Assembly: GCF_963676485.1 (NCBI RefSeq)
Contig: NZ_OY781114.1
Location: forward strand, 2,575,001-2,639,000
Direction of reading: 5' to 3'
Source of the DNA: an uncultured Cohaesibacter sp.
GTDB lineage: Bacteria > Pseudomonadota > Alphaproteobacteria > Rhizobiales > Cohaesibacteraceae
DNA: 64,000 bases
Positions 1-8,173 of the stretch are shown piece after piece. Made by a program: the position numbers and the translations under genes. The notes under the pieces were generated by a model. The model searched no databases and had not been told where the DNA came from. It saw only the letters and a program-made list of their open reading frames with translations. Numbering within the stretch: the first letter of the stretch is position 1; every line of letters begins with the position of its first letter.

Positions 1-804
1 CGTGCTGTTTTGCAGGTTGCGGCCAAATTTGTTCTGCAGTGACTGTTCGGACATGTAGGTCACATGGGCCGCCATACGCGCCACGGCCAGCCCCTTTTTC
101 GGAGTGACATCATAGTCGTAATAGCGTCCGCCATGCCAGTCCAGATCCGCCATCACCGCTTGGCGACCCACTTCGTAAAGGGCGATATTCTGCGAAGAAT
201 GATGAGAGGCCGTGGCAATCAGAATTGCCGAGTTGACCCGCTCCGGGTAGGCCGCTGCCCACTGCATGGCCTGCATGCCGCCCATGGAGCCGCCAATCAC
301 GCTAAAGAGCTTGTTGATGCCCAGATAGTCAATCAGCTTGGTCTGGGCGCGCACCATGTCGGGCACGGTAATGACCGGTAGGTCAAGGCCATAGGGCTTG
401 CCGGTTGCCGGGTTAATGGAGGCCGGGCCCGTTGAGCCCGAACATCCGCCCAAAACATTGGAGCAAATAACGAAATAGCGTTCTGTGTCTATTGGTTTGC
501 CAGGCCCGATCATCGTCGACCACCAGCCCGGCTTGCCTGTGACAGGTGAAGGGGAGGCCGCATACTGGTCGCCGGTCAGGGCGTGAAAAACGAGGATGGC
601 GTTGGAGCGGTCTTCATTCAGGCTGCCGTAGGTTTCATAGGCGATGGTGAAGGGAGAGAGTTCTCCGCCTGCATCCAGCTTGAGCGGGGTGTCCGGGCCG
701 AAGGTGACGCTGCGGCTGGATGGAGACAGCGCCTCTTGATGGGCGCGCTCTTCCCGACTTTGCGCCCCGGTTTCCGGATTGTTTCTGTCGGTCGGACTGT
801 TCAT
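1..804 (-). CDS. metX: Homoserine O-acetyltransferase, 3' end cut by window edge
   Basis: The protein is an alpha/beta hydrolase-fold acyltransferase that transfers an acyl group from acyl-CoA to homoserine in methionine synthesis. 268 codons are visible and the frame is still open at base 1, so the C-terminal part, including the catalytic Asp and His, lies outside. The nucleophile elbow GGSMGG has its Ser at residue 173. Other family blocks are [12 protein letters not shown] near residue 65, the GKPGWW block, and FGRNLQ just before the edge. The ATG at 804 is chosen because GGAG lies about 10 bases upstream. Acetyl versus succinyl specificity cannot be settled here; the family name is standard for MetX. 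It is transcribed away from the aromatic amino-acid genes. Confidence 0.93.
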   Translation of the reverse strand, partial: MNSPTDRNNPETGAQSREERAHQEALSPSSRSVTFGPDTPLKLDAGGELSPFTIAYETYGSLNEDRSNAILVFHALTGDQYAASPSPVTGKPGWWSTMIGPGKPIDTERYFVICSNVLGGCSGSTGPASINPATGKPYGLDLPVITVPDMVRAQTKLIDYLGINKLFSVIGGSMGGMQAMQWAAAYPERVNSAILIATASHHSSQNIALYEVGRQAVMADLDWHGGRYYDYDVTPKKGLAVARMAAHVTYMSEQSLQNKFGRNLQNST

Positions 805-849
805 TGGGCATTTTCTCCAAAGACGGACTTGTTTTTGTCTTGTGCAAAG

Positions 850-878
850 TAGCTAGGGAGCATGGGGGGACAAGTCAA
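850..878 (-). promoter_or_regulatory. Possible metX promoter
   Basis: On the minus strand TTGACT (873-878) and TAGCTA (850-855) are separated by 17 bases, about 45 bases before the metX start. The -35 is good and the -10 is weak, so this is a candidate only. Confidence 0.35.
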
Positions 879-913
879 ATCTTTTCTTTGATTTTGTGGT
901 GCCTCCCTTTTAA

Positions 914-952
914 GGATACTATCCAAACAAAGGGATACTATTCGCTTAAGCG
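914..952. promoter_or_regulatory. Cluster of palindromes and direct repeats between metX and chorismate mutase
   Basis: GGATACTATCC at 914-924 is a perfect 11-base palindrome. GGATACTAT recurs at 933-941, 19 bases on, about two helical turns. CGCTTAAGCG at 943-952 is a perfect 10-base palindrome. The arrangement looks like operator sites for a dimeric regulator of one or both divergent genes. The regulator is unknown. Confidence 0.4.
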
Positions 953-1047
953 TATCAGGTGGCGCATGGAAATCGCCCTGTTGCCAGATGCGTTTCATCA
1001 GCGTCGACCAACGGTTGGTGTGAATCTAAAACGAAGACGGAACGATC

Positions 1048-1893
1048 ATGACGGATAGCAAGCATGGCGGCGCGCAAAAGGACGAGCCGACACTGGACGA
1101 GCTGCGGCAGAGAATTGACAGCATTGATGAGTCCATTCATCGGCATTTGATTGAACGCAGCGAAATCGTTCAGGCCCTGATTGCGGTCAAGCGCACCCAC
1201 AAGCCCGGAGCTGCCTTCCGTCCCGGGCGCGAGATGGACATGATGCGCAGGCTTGTCGGGCGGCATCGGGGCATCCTGCCAATCACGACCGTGGAGCATC
1301 TCTGGCGCGAAATTATCGCCACCTTCACCCATATGCAGGCGCCTTATGATGTCATTGTCGCGCCGGGCGTTGAATTGCGTGATGTGGCCCGCTTCTATTT
1401 CGGTTTCACGGTGGGCTTCAAGCAAGCCTCCGACAGTGCTGGCGTGATCGATCAGGTGCGTGAGGGCGACGGAGCGGCTCTGGGGCTTGTGGCCAATCAG
1501 AAGGATGCTGAGAGCGCCTGGTGGGTTCCTCTTTCCAAAGACGGTGTGCAGATTATCGGCCGCTTGCCGGTGATCAAGCAGGCGGGACGCCCGGTGGATC
1601 AGGATAGCTTCGTGCTCTCCATGCCGCTGATGGATACCACCGTGCCGGATGTGCGTCTGATTGCGCTTTGTGCGCCTCACGAAGAAGGGGTGCAGGAGGC
1701 TGTTGGCAGCATCGGTGGCCAGTTGATCTCCTGCGTTATGGAAGAGGGGCATTGCGAATGCCTTGTCGCCGTACCTTTCTCGGTGTCGGATTTCGAAGTG
1801 GAAGGCCTCACTCGCTCTGCAAACAATCCGATGGTGATCCGCGGGGTTGTCGGTGGCTACTGGTCGCCAATTTCACTCTCTGCTGCCGAATAG
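1048..1893 (+). CDS. Chorismate mutase with C-terminal extension
   Basis: This enzyme converts chorismate to prephenate, the branch point to Phe and Tyr. Residues about 15-95 form a type II (AroQ) helical chorismate mutase domain, with an LRQRIDSIDESI first helix and the later RPGRE segment. About 180 further residues resemble the prephenate-dehydratase/ACT-like extension seen in alphaproteobacterial chorismate mutases, including an APGVELRD stretch and a late GVVGGYW end. It begins a co-directional run with the HisC-type aminotransferase and the prephenate dehydrogenase, which suggests tyrosine synthesis. I cannot tell whether the extension is catalytic or regulatory. Confidence 0.85.
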   Translation: MTDSKHGGAQKDEPTLDELRQRIDSIDESIHRHLIERSEIVQALIAVKRTHKPGAAFRPGREMDMMRRLVGRHRGILPITTVEHLWREIIATFTHMQAPYDVIVAPGVELRDVARFYFGFTVGFKQASDSAGVIDQVREGDGAALGLVANQKDAESAWWVPLSKDGVQIIGRLPVIKQAGRPVDQDSFVLSMPLMDTTVPDVRLIALCAPHEEGVQEAVGSIGGQLISCVMEEGHCECLVAVPFSVSDFEVEGLTRSANNPMVIRGVVGGYWSPISLSAAE

Positions 1894-2049
1894 CACTTGG
1901 TACGGCTTTGACAGGCACGAATCCTTGATCTTCCGATCAAATCTGCTCCTTTGATCGTTCAATCCTACCTTTTTGCTTGAATGGGCTTCCGGCTTGGCTG
2001 TAAGACTGCCGGAAGCAATTGTAGACTTAAGAATTTCAGGAGTGGTGAC

Positions 2050-3159
2050 ATGTCCTCTTCCGGACAACCCCAACGGCCCCAGCCGCGTGAAGGGCTTCTC
2101 GATATCCCGCTGTATGTTCCCGGCAAAGCCGAGATTGATGGCGCGGCGCCCATTCACAAACTGTCCTCCAACGAATCTCCTTTCGGCGCAAGTTCGAAGG
2201 CAATGGATGCCTTCCGTCAGATGACGGGCAATCTGGAGCTCTATCCGGATGGTGCCAGCGTTGTTCTGCGCGAGGTGATTGGCGAGGTGCATGGCCTTCA
2301 TCCTGATCGTCTTATTTGCGGTGCTGGCTCGGATGAAGTGCTCAGCCTCTTGTGCTACACCTTCCTTGAACGTGGCGACGAAGCGATCTACAGCCAATAT
2401 GGCTTTGCGGTTTATCCTATCGCCATCAGGGCTGCAGGTGGCGTTCCGGTCGTTGCCGAGGAAAAAGATCTGACGACCGATGTGGATGCCATTCTTGCTT
2501 CGGTGACCGAAAAGACCAAGATGGTTTTTCTGGCCAACCCGAACAACCCGACGGGCACCTATATTCCTGCGTCTGAAGTGCGCCGGTTGCATGACGGTTT
2601 GCCCGGCCATGTGGTGCTGGTTCTTGATGCTGCCTATTCGGAATATGTGACCGAACATGACTATGAAGCAGGCATCGAGCTTGCCGCGACCACCGACAAT
2701 GTGGTGATGACGCGCACCTTCTCGAAGGTCTATGGTCTTGCTTCCCTGCGTCTTGGTTGGTGCTATGGGCCGCAGGCCATCATTGATGCCATGAACCGTA
2801 TTCGTCCGCCATTCAATATTTCCGGTGCGGCGCAGGCTGCCGGTGTTGCCGCCTTGCGCGATCAGGACTTTATCCGCAAAGCTGTGCTGCATAACAAGGA
2901 ATGGTTGCCAAAGACGTCTGCTGCGCTGGAAGCTTTGGGACTGAAGGTGACCCCGAGTGTGGGCAACTTCATTCTCATTCATTTTCCCGATGCGCCGGGC
3001 AAGAGCGCAGCTGAAGCGGACGCGTTCTTGCAGACCAAGGGCTGTGTTTTGCGACAGGTTGGGGGATATGGTTTGCCAAACGCACTGCGTATGACCATTG
3101 GCACCGCAGAAGCATGTGAGGCCGTGATTGGCCATCTGGCTGAGTTCCTCAAAGGGTAA
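2050..3159 (+). CDS. hisC: Histidinol-phosphate / aromatic aminotransferase (HisC family)
   Basis: This is a fold-type I PLP aminotransferase of 369 residues. Visible blocks are LSSNESPFG near the N-terminus, GAGSDEVL, NPNNPTG, and TRTFSKVYGLASLRLGW with the PLP-binding Lys in FSK. The start is the ATG at 2050 with AGGAG at 2038-2042; an in-frame upstream ATG at 1981 lacks such a site. It lies between chorismate mutase and prephenate dehydrogenase, and only five bases separate its stop from tyrC. Because of that position it probably works at least partly on prephenate or aromatic keto acids. A second hisC-like gene inside a his operon elsewhere would support that. Confidence 0.88.
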   Translation: MSSSGQPQRPQPREGLLDIPLYVPGKAEIDGAAPIHKLSSNESPFGASSKAMDAFRQMTGNLELYPDGASVVLREVIGEVHGLHPDRLICGAGSDEVLSLLCYTFLERGDEAIYSQYGFAVYPIAIRAAGGVPVVAEEKDLTTDVDAILASVTEKTKMVFLANPNNPTGTYIPASEVRRLHDGLPGHVVLVLDAAYSEYVTEHDYEAGIELAATTDNVVMTRTFSKVYGLASLRLGWCYGPQAIIDAMNRIRPPFNISGAAQAAGVAALRDQDFIRKAVLHNKEWLPKTSAALEALGLKVTPSVGNFILIHFPDAPGKSAAEADAFLQTKGCVLRQVGGYGLPNALRMTIGTAEACEAVIGHLAEFLKG

Positions 3160-3164
3160 ATGGA

Positions 3165-4139
3165 ATGACAGACTTTCTTTTCAAGCGCATGACCCTGATC
3201 GGCATCGGTCTTTTGGGGTCTTCCATTTCTTTGGCTGCCCGTCAGAAAGGGCTGGTCGAGCATATCGCGGTGCATACGCGGTCTGAAGCCACGCTGGCAC
3301 GTGCTGAAGAATTGGGCTTGGGGGACAGTTATCACAAGGATGTGGCTGAAAGCGTCAAGGATGCGGACTTTGTCGTGGTCTGTACGCCCGTGGGCGTGTG
3401 TGGCACGGTGGCTGAGGCGATTGCCCCTAACTTGAAAAAAGGTGCCATCGTTACGGATGTCGGCTCGGTCAAGATGTCGATCATTCGCCAGATGCAGCCG
3501 CATTTGCCCGATTACGTCCATTTCGTTCCGGGGCATCCGATCGCCGGTACAGAAGAATCCGGCCCGGATGCCGGGTTCGCCGAGCTCTTCGTCAATCGCT
3601 GGTGCATTCTGACGCCGCCCGAAGGCACGGATGAAGGCGCTATCGAAAAGGTCAAGACCTTCTGGTCAACGGTTGGCTCCAATGTGGAATTGATGGATGC
3701 GCATCATCATGACAATGTGCTGGCCATCACCTCCCATCTGCCGCATCTGATTGCCTATAACATCGTGGGCACTGCGTCGGATCTGGAAATGGTGACCAAC
3801 TCCGAAGTCATCAAATATTCCGCTGGTGGTTTCCGCGACTTTACACGAATCGCGGCATCCGATCCGACCATGTGGCGGGATGTGTTCCTGCATAACAAGG
3901 AAGCCGCACTGGAGATGCTGGGGCGCTTTACCGAAGACCTGACGGCGCTGCAACGGGCCATTCGTTGGGGAGACGGGGATGCCCTGTTTGATCTCTTCTC
4001 CCGCACGCGGTCCATTCGCCGCAGTATTATCGATGCGGGGCAGGAAATTGCTGCGTCGGACTTTGGCCGTCACCTCAAAGAGGGTGAGACGCATGCGCCA
4101 ACCCTGAGCGGCGATGATCACGAATATACCGGCAGCTGA
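3165..4139 (+). CDS. tyrC: Prephenate/arogenate dehydrogenase
   Basis: This 324-residue NAD(P)-dependent oxidoreductase decarboxylates prephenate or arogenate on the way to tyrosine. The N-terminal Rossmann motif reads IGIGLLGSS. Family blocks GHPIAGTEESG, with the catalytic-site His, and the HDNVLAITSHLPHLIAY helix follow. The all-helical C-terminal half is complete and there is no ACT domain. It starts five bases after hisC and so is probably translated from the same message. The choice between prephenate and arogenate cannot be made from motifs alone. Confidence 0.9.
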   Translation: MTDFLFKRMTLIGIGLLGSSISLAARQKGLVEHIAVHTRSEATLARAEELGLGDSYHKDVAESVKDADFVVVCTPVGVCGTVAEAIAPNLKKGAIVTDVGSVKMSIIRQMQPHLPDYVHFVPGHPIAGTEESGPDAGFAELFVNRWCILTPPEGTDEGAIEKVKTFWSTVGSNVELMDAHHHDNVLAITSHLPHLIAYNIVGTASDLEMVTNSEVIKYSAGGFRDFTRIAASDPTMWRDVFLHNKEAALEMLGRFTEDLTALQRAIRWGDGDALFDLFSRTRSIRRSIIDAGQEIAASDFGRHLKEGETHAPTLSGDDHEYTGS

Positions 4140-4195
4140 TCACAATTGCCGGTGTCTATGGCATCCGGTTTTGCCGATCCGGAAGACATGCCGCT

Positions 4196-5251
4196 CTATC
4201 GCAAGGCAGGTAAGGTGCCCAAAGGCAGGAAGCCAGCCTTTATTGAGCCATTGACCAGAGTGATCTTGACTTCAGAGCCTACCAGATCGCCATCGCGCAC
4301 CGGTTTGCCCATCAATTGCAGGCCGGTAAGCGGGCCGTTGAAACCATCACGCTTGGCCGAAAGGGTTGTCTTGACTTGAGCTGTCTCGATGCTCGGGTTG
4401 AGAATGCGCAGTTTGAGGGTGCCATTGGCAAGACCTGCCTGATTGAAGGCGATATTGCCCTTTAGCTTCAATGTCTTCTGCCCGATTTCCAACCGCCCAT
4501 CTATATTCTCGATTTTGCCGGACTGGCGCAGCCAAAGGCCGGTCGGGTCGCGCCGATCCTGCATCAATGCATCCAGCCCCTCTTTGGCAGTGAAGGTCAT
4601 TTCCCCGTTCAGAACAGGGATGCGATCGATGGAAAGCTCGGTTGCCTTGAAGGTGAGATCCAGATCGCCTGCTGTCTGTTGTCGCGGGCTGGCGTTGAAC
4701 TCGAGGCTATCGGCCTTGATGGTGCCGACCGGCTGGCCAAGGGCTGCATTGTTGGCTGCTAGCGTGGCGTCTTCCGCCTTAAAGGAAATGGCTCGCACGC
4801 CATTGGGGGGAGTGAGCAACACAGAACTCTGGATCAGGCTGCCAGTGATATCGTAGCTTTGGCCAAAGGCTGGCTGCGTGATATGCATGGGGGCGTGGGT
4901 CTTGATGCTGGCCTGACCCGGCTCGTGGATTTGCCAATAGACTTGCAGCGGTCCGCCACTGACCTGCCATCCGGAGGCAGGGTCGACAAGAGCGTAGGAT
5001 GAGCAGTCAAGGGCCAACCGCACCGGATAGCCGCCCAATGTGCGGTCCTGACAGGTGAGTATTTTCTGTCCGTTCACCTCGCGGGCAATAAACCGGTCCA
5101 CCAGCGTCTTGGTGGTGGTATAGCCATAATACCAGAAGCCGGACCATCCTGCGGCGATCAGGACAAGAAGGAAGGCAATGCCCCAGAGCACGCGTTTGGT
5201 GCCCATTTTCTGTTTGATCTGGTTGGCTTGATCTGATGTCTGTGCAGGCAT
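4196..5251 (-). CDS. DUF2125 domain protein, membrane-anchored envelope protein
   Basis: The 351-residue protein has one N-terminal transmembrane segment (WGIAFLLVLIAAGWSGFWYY) after about 20 mostly polar residues, then a beta-rich region with repeated short strands. The block with C-Q-D-R-T-L-GGYPVRL near residues 60-80 is typical of DUF2125, an alphaproteobacterial family of unknown function placed in the periplasm. The ATG at 5251 is preferred over a TTG seven codons upstream. It converges on tyrC with 56 bases between the stops. No function is assigned beyond the family name. Confidence 0.75.
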   Translation of the reverse strand: MPAQTSDQANQIKQKMGTKRVLWGIAFLLVLIAAGWSGFWYYGYTTTKTLVDRFIAREVNGQKILTCQDRTLGGYPVRLALDCSSYALVDPASGWQVSGGPLQVYWQIHEPGQASIKTHAPMHITQPAFGQSYDITGSLIQSSVLLTPPNGVRAISFKAEDATLAANNAALGQPVGTIKADSLEFNASPRQQTAGDLDLTFKATELSIDRIPVLNGEMTFTAKEGLDALMQDRRDPTGLWLRQSGKIENIDGRLEIGQKTLKLKGNIAFNQAGLANGTLKLRILNPSIETAQVKTTLSAKRDGFNGPLTGLQLMGKPVRDGDLVGSEVKITLVNGSIKAGFLPLGTLPALR

Positions 5252-5387
5252 TTGGCACTCGTTCTGTTGCAAATGTCGACCGGTGTTGGTATTTCACGAC
5301 CTTTGTTGCGTCATCTTATGGCGCAATCATGGCGGTATTTATGTCAGCAGATTTTATTTGTTTGTATCTCAACAGGAGGCAACTGGA

Positions 5388-5936
5388 ATGCACGATCTTT
5401 GGGTCTTTGGCTATGGTTCTCTCATGTGGCGCCCCGGGTTCGACTTTGAAGAATCCTATATTGGCAGCCTTGAGGGCTATCATCGTGCGCTCTGTGTCTA
5501 TTCCCATGTCTATCGCGGATCGCCGGAAAATCCCGGACTGGTGATGGGATTGAGTGAGGGTGGGTCTTGTCAGGGCATGGTGTTCCGCGTCGAGGCCAGC
5601 CAGCGCGAGGGGGTGATTGACTATCTGCGTGCGCGTGAACAGGTTACCTCGGTCTATCTGGAAGAATTCGCCCCTGTCGAGATCGCTTCCATTACAATGG
5701 ATGGCGCACCGCGCAAGGTGGAAGCCGTGACCTATATTGCAGATACCGCGCATGAACAATTTGCAGGCAAGCTGTCGCTTGAGGAACAGGTTGAAATTGT
5801 GCTGAAAAGCCGCGGTGAAGCCGGACCGAATATCGACTATGTGCTCAACACGGTGGATCATCTCAAGGAAATCAATATCGAAGATGAAGCGCTTTATGCT
5901 CTGGCTGATGCGCTGAGACTGAGAGCTAAGCAATAG
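5388..5936 (+). CDS. ChaC-like gamma-glutamylcyclotransferase
   Basis: The 182-residue protein begins with the ChaC signature VFGYGSLMWRPGF and carries the YHRALCVYS and GMVFRV blocks of the family. ChaC enzymes cleave glutathione to 5-oxoproline and Cys-Gly. The expected catalytic Glu lies in the middle in the usual REQVTSVYLEEF-type context. The start is the ATG at 5388 preceded by AGGAGG at 5374-5379; a longer in-frame reading upstream has no comparable site. It stands alone on the plus strand. A role in glutathione turnover is inferred from the family. Confidence 0.88.
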   Translation: MHDLWVFGYGSLMWRPGFDFEESYIGSLEGYHRALCVYSHVYRGSPENPGLVMGLSEGGSCQGMVFRVEASQREGVIDYLRAREQVTSVYLEEFAPVEIASITMDGAPRKVEAVTYIADTAHEQFAGKLSLEEQVEIVLKSRGEAGPNIDYVLNTVDHLKEINIEDEALYALADALRLRAKQ

Positions 5937-5994
5937 ATTTGTGGAAAATGGGTAGCATATTGGGTTGTCTTGAAATGACGCCTGCGCCCTGTCA

Positions 5995-6015
5995 GATCAG
6001 CCTTTTGGGCTGATC
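5995..6015. other. Stem-loop between convergent genes
   Basis: GATCAGCC (5995-6002) pairs perfectly with GGCTGATC (6008-6015) across a 5-base loop. It lies between the ChaC-like gene and the convergent small gene. No clear T-run follows, so a terminator role is only possible. Confidence 0.4.
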
Positions 6016-6019
6016 GGTG

Positions 6020-6382
6020 CTATGCACTGAGCAGGCAGATTTCCCGCCCGGCATCGCTAGCCAGATCGTCGATCACCTGTTGGCGTTCATGATCGCTGCC
6101 AGCCAGCAAGTGAACATAGACTGTCAGATTCTTGATGTCTTCAGGGGCGATCTCGCGAAAGGCGAGCGGCGACAGGTCCGAGATTTCACCAATCCATTTC
6201 AATTCAGGCTGAAGCGTGTCGCCACTTTCCGTGGCCAGCAACAGGATGCAATTTTCGAAACTGGAAATGTCATCTTCGGGAATCTGCGTGAAAATATATC
6301 GATTGCCGCTCTCGCTCTGCCAGTAGCAGAAGCGGTTGCGCAGGCTGTCGACAGCAAAGTCTCCAATGGCCCCAAACGACAT
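6020..6382 (-). CDS. Hypothetical protein, about 120 residues
   Basis: I do not recognise this protein. It reads MSFGAIGDFAVDSL, continues with an aromatic YWQSESGNRYIFTQIP stretch, and ends acidic. It has no transmembrane segment or signal peptide. The ATG at 6382 has GGGGA about eight bases upstream; in-frame ATGs at 6406 and 6448 are possible but lack a ribosome site. The length and charge suggest a small soluble cytosolic protein. It lies between a convergent ChaC-like gene and the 3' end of plsC. Confidence 0.55.
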   Translation of the reverse strand: MSFGAIGDFAVDSLRNRFCYWQSESGNRYIFTQIPEDDISSFENCILLLATESGDTLQPELKWIGEISDLSPLAFREIAPEDIKNLTVYVHLLAGSDHERQQVIDDLASDAGREICLLSA

Positions 6383-6504
6383 ACTCAATCCCCAATGTAT
6401 CTTCATCTTAATGAGAACAAATGTAGAACATTTCCCCAAGGAATGCAACTTGTTCCTCGCCTACATTATGTAGTTCGATTCTTAAAAAATACAATATTTA
6501 GAAT

Positions 6505-7266
6505 CTAGGCTTCGGTTTTTGTCGGTGGAGGGAGATCTTTGTTGGCGGCGCGGGCTTCGGAAATCAGCCGATTTGAATGCGATTCTATGGTTTCACTAAG
6601 TTGTTCGAAAAATGGCCGCATCCCCATGCCCGGCTCGATGGGAGGCAGAATCTCGATGATGATTTTGCCGGAATGGCGAATCGGGCTGCCTTTTGGCCAG
6701 AACAGACCGGTATTGAGGGCGACCGGATAGCAGGGCACCTTCAGGGCGTGGTAAATATGGCTGATGCCGAATTTATAGGCCGGTTCCGTATCGGGGCGTC
6801 TGCGTGTGCCTTCCGGGAAGATGATGAGCTGCCGGCTGTTGGCGGTCATCTTTTTGCGTGCTTCCACCAGCATGTTGCGCAGAGCTTTCAGGCCAGCGCT
6901 GCGGTCGATGGGAATCATGTCGGTTTTCAGCAGAGCCCAGCCGAAAAGCGGATAGCGCAGCAGTTCCCGCTTGAGGATGAACAGCGGGTCGTCCACCAAT
7001 GGAACAAGCGCAAAGGTTTCAAAGGCGCTCATATGTTTGGACGCTAGAATGATGCTCTGGCCCTTCGGGATATTCTCGGCTCCTCTCACCTCATAGCTGC
7101 CGCCGACGATGGTGGTAAACAGCCATGCGCAGACCTTGGCCCAAATGCCCGCCAGCTTGATCAGATAGCGACGGGGCAGGGGATAGGTGAGGATGGAAAA
7201 GATCAGCATGATGGCCGTCGAGAGATAGAAGGCTGCATTGAATAGCACGGATCGGATAATCAGCAT
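6505..7266 (-). CDS. plsC: 1-acyl-sn-glycerol-3-phosphate acyltransferase
   Basis: This 253-residue integral membrane enzyme acylates lysophosphatidate to phosphatidate. It has an N-terminal hydrophobic segment (residues about 5-28), the acyltransferase box ASKHMSAFE near residue 75, and the FPEGTRRRP box in the substrate-binding motif. The catalytic box is HX4E rather than the textbook HX4D, a substitution found in other bacterial PlsC proteins. It is the last gene of the ftsE-ftsX-ydcF-plsC run, an order common in Hyphomicrobiales. Confidence 0.9.
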   Translation of the reverse strand: MLIIRSVLFNAAFYLSTAIMLIFSILTYPLPRRYLIKLAGIWAKVCAWLFTTIVGGSYEVRGAENIPKGQSIILASKHMSAFETFALVPLVDDPLFILKRELLRYPLFGWALLKTDMIPIDRSAGLKALRNMLVEARKKMTANSRQLIIFPEGTRRRPDTEPAYKFGISHIYHALKVPCYPVALNTGLFWPKGSPIRHSGKIIIEILPPIEPGMGMRPFFEQLSETIESHSNRLISEARAANKDLPPPTKTEA

Positions 7267-7460
7267 CTGGGTCTTGTTCCGCTCGGGTTATCTGAAGCGT
7301 TTCTCTCGCTTTCGGCTCGGCCGGTTGGAAAGAAACGCGCTGGTCCACTTGATTGATATGCCGTTGTGCCGTTCCGCGCTTGCGGCTCTCGAATCTGGCT
7401 CGACAAGCCTATTTATCGGTGAAATCGAAAGGGCTGTCCAGTGACATGATCGTCTCAGCA

Positions 7461-8102
7461 CTATTGCCCCCGATGGCTTAAAAGCCTCTCGGTGGTGCCA
7501 TGTAGAACTGAGGCCAGCAGCTTGAAATATTCCTTGGTTAGCAGGTGTGCCGTGTTCCAGTTGATCAGGCGCGAGAGCAAAGGCTGCGTGGTCGGCCCTG
7601 CCACAAGGTCGCTTTGGAAAGTGACTTCAGGCGCAGCGCGGCGCATTTCCAATAGGGTACGGGGCATATGATAGGCACTGGTGACGATGATGAGGCTTTT
7701 GAAATTGTTTTCCTTGGCCCAAATCGCGGTTTGGGTGGCATTGGCGACCGTATTCAGCGCTTCCCTGTCCAGATCGACACAGCAGTCGAACGTTTTTTCA
7801 TCCAGATCGAAGCGGGCAAAGAGCGTACGGTCCGAATTCCGGTAGTGAACCCCGGAAATGAGCAGTTTGCGGCCCTTGCCTTCCTTGAGCAGTTCAATCG
7901 CGCGCTCCAGCCGACCAGCGCCCCCCGTTACGACGACAATGGCATCGGCGGGTTCGGGTTGGGTTTCACTGGCCGTCAATGCATAGCCAATGAAGATCGC
8001 CCAGCCAATGAACAGTGCGCACAGCCCGATAAAGGTTGCAAAGACAAGTGCGAAAAGCACTTTTCTCAAGGCAGAGCTCTGTTGTGTGGGTGACTGGGGC
8101 AT
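7461..8102 (-). CDS. YdcF/SanA-family DUF218 membrane protein
   Basis: One transmembrane helix near the N-terminus (VLFALVFATFIGLCALFIGW) is followed by a DUF218 Rossmann-like domain. Visible landmarks are DAIVVVTGGAGR, KLLISGVH, NTVANA and VTSAYHMPR, the conserved blocks of the family. Members of this family are linked to cell-envelope or peptidoglycan-related steps, but the reaction is not established. The ATG at 8102 is taken; a TTG at 8153, 17 codons earlier, is an alternative. It lies downstream of ftsX, which fits an envelope role. Confidence 0.8.
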   Translation of the reverse strand: MPQSPTQQSSALRKVLFALVFATFIGLCALFIGWAIFIGYALTASETQPEPADAIVVVTGGAGRLERAIELLKEGKGRKLLISGVHYRNSDRTLFARFDLDEKTFDCCVDLDREALNTVANATQTAIWAKENNFKSLIIVTSAYHMPRTLLEMRRAAPEVTFQSDLVAGPTTQPLLSRLINWNTAHLLTKEYFKLLASVLHGTTERLLSHRGQ

Positions 8103-8173
8103 TCCGGGTCCGGTGTTGGTTCTTTTGGGTGTTTTATCCGCATTTGGGCTCAATCTGTCGAGGCAAATTCCGC

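Noticed and set aside
583-852. Plus-strand frame opposite metX
   Set aside because: It is antisense to a clearly conserved metX sequence.
805-960. SAM-II riboswitch before metX
   Set aside because: GATTTGA and GCTA occur on the metX strand, but the flanking stem and pseudoknot pattern of SAM-II could not be drawn.
1925-1940. FNR-like site TTGATC-TTCC-GATCAA
   Set aside because: It is a 6+4+6 palindrome and so longer than the 14-base FNR box. It lies between chorismate mutase and hisC, where oxygen control is not expected. It is probably a small hairpin.
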